Below are positions 43,234 through 55,088 of a DNA stretch of 64,000 nt, one piece after another. Source of the DNA: Apostichopus japonicus (lineage: Eukaryota > Echinodermata > Holothuroidea > Aspidochirotida > Stichopodidae); contig NC_092574.1 in NCBI RefSeq assembly GCF_037975245.1, positions 3,753,001-3,817,000 of the forward strand, given 5' to 3'. The translations under genes were made by a program, and so were the position numbers. The notes under the pieces are model-generated. The model was not told the origin of the DNA. It saw nothing but the letters and a program-made list of their open reading frames with translations, and ran no database searches. Position 1 is the stretch's first letter. Every line of letters begins with the position of its first letter.

Positions 43234-43610
43234 CGCATTATCGATTGATCGGTACCGCACATTCGATTGATCGGCACCGCACATTCGATTGATCGGCACC
43301 GCACGTTCGATAAATCGGTACGGCACATTCGATTGATCGGTACAGCACATTCGATTGATCGGTACCGCAAATTCTATTTATCGGTACCGCACATTCGATT
43401 GATCGGTACCGAACATTCGATAAATCGGTTACGCAAATAAGATTGATCGGTACCGCACATTCGATTGATCGATACCGCACGTTCGATTGATCGGTACCGC
43501 ATAATCGATTGATCGGTACCGCACATTCGATTGATCGGTACCGAACATTCGATAAATCTCTTACGCAACATTCGATAGATCGGTACCGAACATTCGATTG
43601 ATCGGTTTCG

Positions 43611-43676
43611 CACATTCGATTGATCGGTACGGCACATTCCATTTATCGGTACCGCTCATTCGATTTATCGGTACCG
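43611..43676 (+). repeat. Cassette E: GGTACGG / CCATTTATC / CTCATTCG three-monomer unit
   Basis: Three 22-bp monomers: a consensus-type one ending GGTACGG, then CACATTCCATTTATC ending GGTACCG, then CTCATTCGATTTATC. Other copies start near 0.67, 1.41, 22.67, 36.69, 41.71, 47.48, 49.20, 58.13, 58.46, 61.68 and 62.71 kb; 43.83 and 59.18 kb are variants. This cassette matters because the inverted patches at 20.4, 38.7, 44.4 and 52.1 kb are reverse complements of this same order. Confidence 0.88.
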
Positions 43677-44121
43677 CACATTCGATTGATCGGTACCGCA
43701 CATTCGATTGATCGGTACCGCACATTCGATTGATCGGTACCGAACATTCGATAAATCTATTACGCAACATTCGATAGATCGGTACCGAACATTCGATTGA
43801 TCGGTTTCGCACATTCGATTGATCGGTACCGCACATTCCATTTATCGGTACCGCTCATTCGATTTATCGGTACCGCACATTCGATTGATCGGTACCGCAT
43901 TATCGATTGATCGGTACCGCACATTCGATTGATCGGTACCGAACATTCGATAAATCGGTTACGCAAATAAGATTGATAGGTACCGCAAATTCGATTGATC
44001 GATACCGCACGTTCGATTGATCGGTACCGCATTATCGATTGATCGGTACCGCACATTCGATTGATCGGTACCGAACATTCGATAAATCGGTACCGCACAT
44101 TCGATAGATCGGTACAGCACA

Positions 44122-47100
44122 TTCGATTTATCGGTACCGCACATTCGATTTATCGGTACCGCACATTCGATTGATCGTCACCGCTCATTCGATTGATCGG
44201 TACCGCACATTCGATTGATCGGTACCGGACATTCGATTGATCGATACTGCACGTTCGATTGATCGGTACCGCATTATCGATTGATCGGTACCGCACATTC
44301 GATTGATCGGTACCGAACATTCGATAAATCGGTTACGCAAATAAGATTGATCGGTACCGCAAATTCCATTGATCGATACCGCACGTTCGATTGATCGGTA
44401 CCGCATTATCGCATTATCGAATGAGCGGTACCGATAAATGGAATGTGCCGTATGTTGCGTATGTTGCATTCGATTTATCGGTACCGCACATTCGATTGAT
44501 CGATACCGCACATTCGATTTATCGGTACCGCACATTCGATTGATCTGTACCGCGCCTTCGATTGATTGGCATCGAACATTCGATTAATCGGTTACGCAAC
44601 ATTCGATTGATCGTTACCGCACATTCGATTAATCGGTACCGCACATTCGATTTATCGGCAACGCACATTCGATTAATCGGTATCGCACATTCGATTGATC
44701 GGTACCGCACATTCGATTGATCGTTACTGCACATTCGATTAATCGGTACCGCACATTCCATTTCTCGGCAACGCACATTCCATTAATCGGTACCGCATGT
44801 TCGATTGATCGGTACCGCATTATCGATTGATCGGTACCGCACATTCGATTGATCGGTACCGAACGTTCGATAAATCGGTTACGCAAATAAGATTTATCGG
44901 TACCGCACATTCGATTGATCGGTTCCGCACATTCGATTTATCGTTACCGCACATTCGATTAATCGGTACCGCACATTCGATTTATCGGCAACGCACATTC
45001 GATTAATCGGTACCGCACATTCGATAGATCGGTACCGCACATTCGATTGATCGGTACCGCACAATCGATTGATCGGTACCGCACACTCGATTTATCGGCA
45101 ACGCACATTCGATTGATCGGTACCGCACATTCGATTGATCGATACCGCACGTTCGATTGATCGGTACCGCATTATCGATTGATCGGTACCGCACATTCGA
45201 TTGATCGGTACCGAACATTCGATAAATCGGTTACGCAAATAAGATTGATCGGTACCGCAAATTTGATTGATCGATACCGCACGTTCGATTGATCGGTACC
45301 GCATTATCGATTGATCGGTACCGCACATTCGATTGATCGGTACCGAACATTCGATAAATCGGTTACGCAACATTCGATTGATCGGTACCGCACATTCGAT
45401 TGATCGGTTCCGCACATTCGATTGATCGGCAACGCACATTCGATTCATCGGTACCGCACATTCGATTGATCGGTACCGCACATTCGATTGATCGACACCG
45501 CACATTCGATAAATCGGTACGGCACATTCGATTGATCGGTACAGCACATTCGATTTATCGGTACCGCAAATTCGATTTATCAGTACCGCACATTCGATTG
45601 ATCGGTACCGCACATTCCATTGTTCGGTACCGCACAATCGATTTATCGGTTCCGCATTATCGATTTATCGGCACCGCATATTCGATTGATCCTCACCGCA
45701 AATTCGATTTATCGGCAACGCACGTTTGATTTATCGGTACCGCACATTCGATTGATCGATACCGCACATTCGATTTATCGGCACCGCACATTCGATTGAT
45801 CGGTATCGCACATTCGATTGATCGGCACCGCACAATCGATTGATCGGTACCGAACATTCGATAAATCGGTTACGCAAATAAGATTGATAGGTACCGCAAA
45901 TTCGATTGATCGATACCGCACGTTCGATTGATCGGTACCGCATTCTCGATTGATCGGTACCGCACATTCGATTGATCGGTACCGAACATTCGATAAATCG
46001 GTTACGCAACATTCGATAGATCGGTACCGCACATTCGATTGATCGGTTCCGCATTATCGATTGATCGATACCGCACATTCGATTTATCGGTACCGCTCTT
46101 TCGATTGATCGATACCGCATATTCGATAGATCTGTACCGCGCCTTCGATTGATTGGCATCGAACATTCGATTAATCGGTTACGCAACATTCGATTGATCG
46201 ATACCGCACATTCGATTGATCGGTACCGCACAATCGATTGATCGGTACCGCACGTTCGATTGATCGGTACCGCATTATCGATTGATCGGTACCGCACATT
46301 CGATTGATCGGTACCGAACATTCGATAAATCGGTTACGCAAATAAGATTGATCGGTTCCGCATTATCGATTGATCGATACCGCACGTTCGATTTATCGGT
46401 ACCGCATTATCGATTGATCGGTACCGCACATTCGATTGATCGGTACCGCACATTCGATTTATTGGTACCGCACATTCGACTGATCGGTACCGCACAATCG
46501 ATTGTTCGGTACCGCATATTCGATTGATCGGTACCGAACATTCGATAAATCGGTTACGCAACATTCGATTGATCGATACCGCACATTCGATCGATCGGTA
46601 CCGCACAATCGATTGATCGGTACCGCACATTCGATTTATCGGCAACGCACATTTGATTTATCGGTACCGCACATTCGATTGATCGATACCGCACATTCGA
46701 TTTATCGGCACCGCAAATTCGATTGATCGGTATCGCACATTCGATTGATCGGCACCGCACAATCGATTGATCGGCACCGCACATTCGATTGATCGTTACC
46801 GCACATTCGATTAATCGGTACCGCACATTCCATTTATCGGCAACGCACATTCGATTAATCGGTACCGCACATTCGATTGATCGGCACCGCACATTCGATT
46901 TATCGTTACCGCACAATCGATTGTTCGGTACCGCATATTCGATTGATCGGTACCGAACATTCGATAAATCGGTTACCCAACATTCGATTGATCGATACCG
47001 CACATTCGATCGATCGGTACCGCACAATCGATTGATCGGTACCGAACATTCGATTTATCGGTACCGCACATTCGATTGATCGGTACCGCTCATTCGATTG

Positions 47101-49400
47101 ATCGGTACCGCAAATTCGATTGATCGGTACCGCACATTCGATTGATCGATACCGCACGTTCGATTGGTCGGTACCGCATTATCGATTGATCGGTACCGCA
47201 CATTCGATTGATCGGTACCGAACATTCGATAAATCGGTTACGCAACATTCGATACATCGGTACCGCACATTCGATTGATCGGTACCGAACATTTGATAAA
47301 TCGGTTACGCAAATAAGATTGATCGGTACCGCAAATTCGATTGATCGATACCGCACGTTCGATTGATCGGTACCGCATTATCGATCGATCGGTACCGAAC
47401 ATTCGATAAATCTATGACGCAACATTCGATAGATCGGTACCGAACATTCGATTGATCGGTTCCGCACATTCGATTGATCGGTACGGCACATTCCATTTAT
47501 CGGTACCGCTCATTCGATTTATCGGTACCGCACATTCGATTGATCGGTACCGCATTATCGATTGATCGGTACCGCACATTCGATTGATCGGTACCGAACA
47601 TTCGATAAATCGGTTACGCAAATAAGATTGATAGGTACCGCAAATTCGATTGATCGATACCGCACGTTCGATTGATCGGTACCGCAAATTCTATTTATCG
47701 GTACCGCACATTCGATTGATCGGTACCGAACATTCGATAAATCGGTTACGCAAATAAGATTGATCGGTACCGCACATTCGATTGATCGATACCGCACGTT
47801 CGATTGATCGGTACCGCATAATCGATTGATCGGTACCGCACATTCGATTGATCGGTACCGCACATTCGATAAATCTCTTACGCAACATTCGATAGATAGG
47901 TACCGCAAATTCGATTGATCGATACCGCACGTTCGATTGATCGGTACCGCATTATCGATTTATCGGTACCGCACATTCGATTGATCGGTACCGCACATTC
48001 GATTGATCGTCACCGCTCATTCGATTGATCGGTACCGCAAATTCGATTGATCGGTACCGCACATTCGATTGATCGATACCGCACGTTCGATTGATCGGTA
48101 CCGCATTATCGATTGATCGGTACCGCACATTCGATTGATCGGTACCGAACATTCGATAAATCGGTTACGCAACATTCGATAGATCGGTACCGCACATTCG
48201 ATTGATCGGTGCCGAACATTTGATAAATCGGTTACGCAAATAAGATTGATCGGTACCGCAAATTCGATTGATCGGTACCGAACATTCGATAAATCGGTTA
48301 CGCAACATTCGATAGATCGGTACCGCACATTCGATTGATCGATACCGCACATTCGATTTATCGGTACCGCACATTCGATTGATCGATACCGCATATTCGA
48401 TAGATCTGTACCGCGCCTTCGATTGATTGGCATCGAACATTCGATTAATCGGTTACGCAACATTCGATTGATCGATACCGCACATTCGATTGATCGGTAC
48501 CGCACAATCGATTGATCGGTACCGCACATTCGATTTATCGGTACCGCACATTCGATTGATCGGTACCGCACATTCGATTGATCGTCACCGCTCATTCGAT
48601 TGATCGGTACCGAACATTCGATTGATCGGTACCGCACATTCGATTGATCGATACCGCACGTTCGATTGATCGGTACCGCATTATCGATTGATCGGTACCG
48701 CACATTCGATTGATCGGTACCGAACATTCGATAAATCGGTTACGCAAATAAGATTGATCGGTACCGCAAATTCGATTGATCGATACCGCACGTTCGATTG
48801 ATCGGTACCGCACATTCGATTAATCGGTACCGCACATTCGATTGATCGGCACCGCACATTCGATTGATCGGCACCGCACGTTCGATAATTCCGTACGGCA
48901 CATTTGATTGATCGGTACAGCACATTCGATTTATCGGTACCGCAAATTCTATTTATCGGTACCGCACATTCGATTGATCGGTACCGAACATTCGATAAAT
49001 CGGTTACGCAAATAAGATTGATCGGTACCGCACATTCGATTGATCGATACCGCACGTTCGATTGATCGGTTTCGCATAATCGATAGATCGGTACCGCACA
49101 TTCGATTGATCGGTACCGAACATTTGATAAATGTATTACGCAACATTCGAATGATCGGTACCGAACATTCGATTGATCGGTTTCGCACATTCGATTGATC
49201 GGTACGGCACATTCCATTTATCGGTACCGCTCATTCGATTTATCGGTACCGCACATTCGATTGATCGGTACCGCATTATCGAATGATCGGTACCGCACAT
49301 TCGATTGATCGGTACCGAACATTCGATAAATCGGTTACGCAAATAAGATTGATAGGTACCGCAAATTCGATTGATCGATACCGCACGTTCGATTGATCGT
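44122..49400 (+). repeat. About 5.7-kb higher-order unit, copy 2
   Basis: Second copy of 38440-44121. It lacks one of the two 596-bp sub-units found in copy 1 at 42.04-43.23 kb, which accounts for most of the fall in spacing from 5,773 to 5,575 bp. From about 49.28 kb the sequence switches to a repeat of 45.8-46.35 kb (spacing 3,465 bp). Confidence 0.82.
44412..44467 (-). repeat. Inverted satellite patch, copy 3
   Basis: Same patch, 5,682 bp after copy 2, with both edge duplications intact (CGCATTAT twice; GTATGTTGC twice). It was carried here by the 5.7-kb block duplication. Confidence 0.9.
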
Positions 49401-49800
49401 TACCGCATTCTCGATTGATCGGTACCGCACATTCGATTGATCGGTACCGAACATTCGATAAATCGGTTACGCAACATTCGATAGATCGGTACCGCACATT
49501 CGATTGATCGGTTCCGCATTATCGATTGATCGATACCGCACATTCGATTTATCGGTACCGCACATTCGATTGATCGATACCGCATATTCGATAGATCTGT
49601 ACCGCGCCTTCGATTGATTGGCATCGAACATTCGATTAATCGGTTACGCAACATTCGATTGATCGATACCGCACATTCGATTGATCGGTACCGCACAATC
49701 GATTGATCGGTACCGCACGTTCGATTGATCGGTACCGCATTATCGATTGATCGGTACCGCACATTCGATTGATCGGTACCGCACATTCGATAAATCGGTT
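49276..49800 (+). repeat. Partial copy of 45.8-46.35 kb
   Basis: The rare CATTCTCG monomer at 49406 matches 45941 (spacing 3,465 bp). The following order (23-bp CAACATTCGATAGATC monomer, GGTTCCGCATTATCG, C cassette, CACAATCG, CACGTTCG) is the same in both. It ends the 5.7-kb pair with a jump back to an earlier part of the unit. Confidence 0.78.
49583..49671 (+). repeat. Cassette C: divergent four-monomer unit with GATAGATCTG
   Basis: Four monomers of 22, 22, 22 and 23 bp. The first has GATAGATCTGTACCG, which contains a BglII-type AGATCT. The second begins CGCCTTCGATTGATTGGCATCG, the most divergent frequent monomer in the array. The third is AACATTCGATTAATC with a GGTTACG end. The last is a 23-bp CAACATTCGATT monomer. 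About 30 copies occur, for example near 4.41, 6.28, 6.66, 7.85, 12.38, 13.90, 21.49, 21.69, 22.79, 24.35, 25.78, 28.60, 29.99, 31.53, 36.82, 40.42, 46.13, 48.40, 52.25, 55.19, 58.25, 60.14 and 62.06 kb. Copies at 59.41, 60.59 and 60.72 kb share GATAGACCTG. Copies at 27.28 and 30.18 kb share GCGGTTTCG. It is a useful landmark for aligning the larger blocks. Confidence 0.9.
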
Positions 49801-52100
49801 ACGCAAATAAGATTGATCGGTTCCGCAAATTCGATTGATCGTTACCGCACATTCGATTAATCGGTACCGAACATTCGATTTATCCGCAACGCACATTCGA
49901 TTAATCGGTACCGCACATTCGATTGATCGGCACCGCACATTCGATTGATCGGCACCGCACATTCCATTTATCGGTACCGCAAATTCGATTGATCGGTACC
50001 GCACATTCGATTGATCGTCACCGCACATTCGATTTATCGGTACCGCACATTCGATTGATCGGTACAGCACATTCCATTTATCGGTACCGCAAATTCGATT
50101 TATCGGTACCGCACATTCGATTGATCGGTACAGCACATTCCATTTATCGGTACCGCACATTCGATTTATCGGTACCGCAAATTCGATTGATCGGTACCGG
50201 ACATTCGATTGATCGATACTGCACGTTCGATTGATCGGTACCGCATTATCGATTGATCGGTACCGCACATTCGATTGATCGGTACCGAACATTCGATAAA
50301 TCGGTTACGCAAATAAGATTGATCGGTACCGCAAATTCAATTGATCGATACCGCACGTTCGATTGATCGGTACCGCATTATCGATTGATCGGTACCGCAC
50401 ATTCGATTGATCGGTACCGAACATTCGATAAATCGGTTACGCAAATAAGATTTATCGGTACCACACATTCGATTTAACGGTACCGCACATTCGATTTATC
50501 GTTACCGCACATTCGATTAATCGGTACCGCACATTCGATAGATCGGTACCGCACATTCGATTGATCGGTTCCGCACATTCGATTGATCGGTACGGCACAT
50601 TCCATTTATCGGTATCGCTCATTCGATAAATCGGTACGGCACATTCGAGTGATCGGTACAGCACATTCGATTTATCGGTACCGCAAATTCTATTTATCGG
50701 TACCGCACATTCGATTGATCGGTACCGCACATTCGATTGATCGGCACCGCACATTCGATTGATCGGTACCGCACATTCGATAAATCGGTTACGCAACATT
50801 CGATTGATTGTCACCGCTCATTCGATTGATCGGTACCGCACATTCCATGGATCGGTACCGCACATTCGATTGATCGATACCGCACGTTCGATTGATCGGT
50901 ACCGCATTATCGATTGATCGGTACCGCACATTCGATTGATCGGTACCGAACATTCGATAAATCGGGTACGCAAATAAGATTGATTGGTACCGCAAATTCG
51001 ATTGATCGATACCGCACGTTCGATTGATCGGTACCGCATTATCGATTGATCGGTACCGCACATTCGATTGATCGGCAACGCACATTCGATTAATCGGTAC
51101 CGCATATTCGATTGATCTGCACCGCACATTCGATTGATCGGCACCGCACGTTCGATAAATCGGTACGGCACATTCGAGTGATCGGTACCGCACATTCGAT
51201 TTATCGGTACCGCAAATTCTATTTATCGGTACCGCACATTCGATTGATCGGTACCGCAAATTCCATTGTTCGGTACCGCACAATCGATTTATCGGTTCCG
51301 CACATTCGATTTATCGGTACCGCACATTCGATTGATCGATACCGCACATTCCATTGATCGGTACCGCACAATCGATTGATCGGTACCGCACATTCGATTT
51401 ATCGGTACCGCAAATTCGATTGATCGGTACCGCACATTCGATTGATCGGTACCGCACATTCGATTTATCGGCAACGCACATTCGATTTATAAGTACCGCA
51501 CATTCGATTGATCGATAAGGCACATTCGATTTATCGGTACCGCACATTCGATTTATCGGTACCGCACATTCGATTGATACTCACCGCAAATTCGATTTAT
51601 CGGCACCGCACATTCGATTTATCGGTACCGCACATTCGATTGATCGGCACCGCACATTCGATTTATCGGTACCGCACATTCGATTGATCGGCACCGCACA
51701 TTCGATTGATCGTTACCGCACATTCGATTAATCGTTACCGAACATTCGATTTATCGGCAACGCACATTCGATTAATCGGTACCGCACATTCGATTGATCG
51801 GCACCGCACATTCGATTGATCGGCACCGCACATTCGATAAAACGGTGCCGCACATTCGATTGATCGGTACAGCACATTCTATTTATCGGTACCGCAAATT
51901 CGATTGATCGGTACCGCACATTCGATTGATCGTCACCGCTCATTCGATTGATCGGTACCGCACATTCGATTGATCGGTACCGTACATTCGATTGATCGAT
52001 ACTGCACGTTCGATTGATCGGTACCGCATTTTCGATTGATCGGTACCGCAAATTCAATTGATCGATACCGCACGTTCGATTGATCGGTACCGCATTATCG

Positions 52101-52156
52101 CATTATCGAATGAGCGGTACCGATAAATGGAATGTGCCGTATGTTGCGTATGTTGC
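52101..52156 (-). repeat. Inverted satellite patch, copy 4
   Basis: Same patch with both edge duplications intact. It sits immediately before the start of the 2,932-bp duplicated unit but is not itself repeated at 55.03 kb. Confidence 0.9.
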
Positions 52157-55088
52157 ATTCGATTTATCGGTACCGCACATTCGATTGATCGATACCGCAC
52201 ATTCGATTTATCGGTAGCGCACATTCGATTGATCGATACCGGATATTCGATAGATCTGTACCGGGCCTTCGATTGATTGGCATCGAACATTCGATTAATC
52301 GGTTACGCAACATTCGATTGATCGATACCGCACCTTCGATTGATCGGTACCGCATTATCGATTGATCGGTACCGCACATTCGATTGATCGGTACCGAACA
52401 TTCGATAAATCGGTTACGCAACATTCGATAGATCGGTACCGCACATTCGATTGATCGGTACCGAAATTTCGATAAATCGGTTACGCAAATAAGATTGATC
52501 GGTACCGCAAATTCGATTGATCGATACCGCACGTTCGATTGATCGGTACCGCATTATCGATTGATCGGCATCGCACATTCGATTGATCGGCAACGCACAA
52601 TCGATTAATCGGTACCGCACATTCGATTGATCGGCACCGCACATTCGATTGATCGATACCGCACATTCGATAGATCGGTACCGCACAATCGATTGATCGA
52701 TACCGCAAATTCGATTTATCGGTACCGCACATTCGATTGATCGGTACCGCACATTCGATTTATCGGTACCGCACATTCGATTGATCGATACCGCATATTC
52801 GATTTATAAGTACCGCACATTCGATTGATCGATAAGGCACATTCGATTTATCGGTACCGCACATTCGATTTATCGGTACCGCACATTCGATTGATACTCA
52901 CCGCAAATTCGATTTATCGACACCGCACATTCGATTGATCGGTACCGCACATTCGATTGATCGGTACCGAACATTCGATTGATCGGTTACGCAACATTCG
53001 ATTGATCGTTACCGCACATTCGATTGATCGGTTCGGCACATTCGATTTATTGGCAACGCACATTCGATTCATCGGTACCGCACATTCGATTGATCGGCAC
53101 CGCACATTCGATTAATCGGCACCGCACATTCGATAAATCGGTACCGCACATTCGATTGATCGGTACAGCACATTCGATTTATCGGTACCGCACATTCGAT
53201 TTATCGGTACCGCACATTCGATTTATCGGTACCGCACATTCGATTTATCGTTACCGCACATTCGATTAATCGGTACCGCACATTCGATTTATCGGCAACG
53301 CACATTCGATTAATCGGTACCGCACATTCGATAGATCGGTACCGCACATTCGATTGATCGGTACCGCACAATCGATTGATCGGTACCGCACACTCGATTT
53401 ATCGGTACCGCACATTCGATTGATCGGTACCGCACATTCGATTGATCGATACCGCACGTTCGATTGATCGGTACCGCATTATCGATTGATCGGTACCGCA
53501 CATTCGATTGATCGGTACCGAACATTCGATAAATCGGTTACGCAAATAAGATTGATCGGTACCGCAAATTTGATTGATCGATACCGCACGTTCGATTGAT
53601 CGGTACCGCATTATCGATTGATCGGTACCGCACATTCGATTGATCGGTACCGAACATTCGATAAATCGGTTACGCAACATTCGATAGATCGGTACCGCAC
53701 ATTCGATTGATCGGTTCCGCACATTCGATTGATCGGCAACGCACATTCGATTAATCGGTACCGCACATTCGATTGATCGGCACCGCACATTCGATTGATC
53801 GACACCGCACATTCGATAAATCGGTACGGCACATTCGATTGATCGGTACAGCACATTCGATTTATCGGTACCGCAAATTCGATTTATCGGCACCGCACAT
53901 TCGATTGATCGGTACCGCACATTCCATTGTTCGGTACCGAACAATCGATTTATCGGTTCCGCATTTTCGATTTATCGGCACCGCATATTCGATTGATCCT
54001 CACCGCAAATTCGATTGATCGGCACCGCACAATCGATTGATCGGTACCGCACATTCGATTGATCGGTACCGCACATTCGATTTATCGGCAACGCACATTT
54101 GATTTATCGGTACCGCACATTCGATTGATCGATACCGCACATTCGATTTATCGGCACCGCACATTCGATTGATCGGTATCGCACATTCGATTGATCGGCA
54201 CCGCACAATCGATTGATCGGCACCGCACATTCGATTGATCGTTACCGCACATTCGATTAATCGGTACCGCACATTCCATTTATCGGCAACGCACATTCGA
54301 TTAATCGGTACCGCACATTCGATTGATCGGTACCGCACATTCGATTTATCGTTACCGCACATTCGATTAATCGGTACCGCACATTCGATTTATCGGTACC
54401 GCACATTCGATTAATCGGTAAAGCACATTCGACTGATCGGTACCGCACAATCGATTGTTCAGTACCGCATATTCGATTGATCGGTACCGAACATTCGATA
54501 AATCGGTTACGCAACATTCGATTGATCGATACCGCACATTCGATCGATCGGTACCGCACAATCGATTGATCGGTACCGCACATTCGATTTATCGGCAACG
54601 CACATTTGATTTATCGGTACCGCACATTCGATTGATCGATACCGCACATTCGATTTATCGGCACCGCAAATTCGATTGATCGGTATCGCACATTCGATTG
54701 ATCGGCACCGCACAATCGATTGATCGGCACCGCACATTCGATTGATCGTTACGGCACATTCGATTAATCGGTACCGCACTTTCCATTTATCGGCAACGCA
54801 CATTCGATTAATCGGTACCGCACATTCGATTGATCTTTACCGCACATTCGATTTATCGTTACCGCACATTCGATTAATCGGTACCGCACATTCGATTTAT
54901 CGGAACCGCACATTCGATTAATCGGTACCGCACATTCGACTGATCGGTACCGCACAATCGATTGTTCGGTACCGCATATTCGATTGATCGGTACCGAACA
55001 ATCGATAAATCGGTTACGCAACATTCTATTGATCGATACCGCACATTCGATCGATCGGTACCGCACAATCGACTGATCGGTACCGAAC
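52157..55088 (+). repeat. 2,932-bp higher-order unit, copy 1
   Basis: Repeated at constant 2,932-bp spacing (133 monomers plus 6 bp) from 55089. Starts right after inverted patch 4. It contains C, A, B and D cassettes and the rare GGTAGCGCAC, ACCGGATATTCG, GTACCGGGCC and GCATCGCAC variants. Its second half resembles 45.1-47.0 kb at about 8.3 kb spacing, so it shares ancestry with the 5.7-kb unit. Confidence 0.9.
53918..54049 (+). repeat. Cassette D: six-monomer unit with CCATTGTTCGG and GATCCTCACCG
   Basis: Six 22-bp monomers in fixed order: CACATTCCATTGTTCGG-type, an ACAATCGATTTATC monomer ending GGTTCCG, CATTTTCGATTTATC ending GGCACCG, CATATTCGATTGATCCTCACCG, CAAATTCGATT ending GGCACCG, and CACAATCGATT. 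Here the second monomer begins AAC; most other copies begin CAC. Related copies lie near 4.94, 7.53, 8.09, 16.56, 18.83, 27.71, 30.66, 33.08, 39.84, 45.62 and 56.85 kb. Partial forms near 23.33, 24.98, 26.83, 29.17 and 51.26 kb lose the CATTTTCG monomer. Confidence 0.88.

Larger units (their letters stand above)
38440..44121 (+). repeat. About 5.7-kb higher-order unit, copy 1
   Basis: The largest repeated block. Anchors: inverted patch 38730 to 44412 (5,682 bp); the GTTACTGCAC region at about 38.97 to 44.72 kb (5,749 bp); 40.03 to 45.73 kb (5,706 bp); 41.53 to 47.31 kb (5,773 bp); 43.37 to 48.95 kb (5,575 bp). The shifts are whole-monomer gains and losses, for example 67 bp (22+22+23) near 44.6 kb. 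The order of variants is otherwise the same. Confidence 0.85.
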
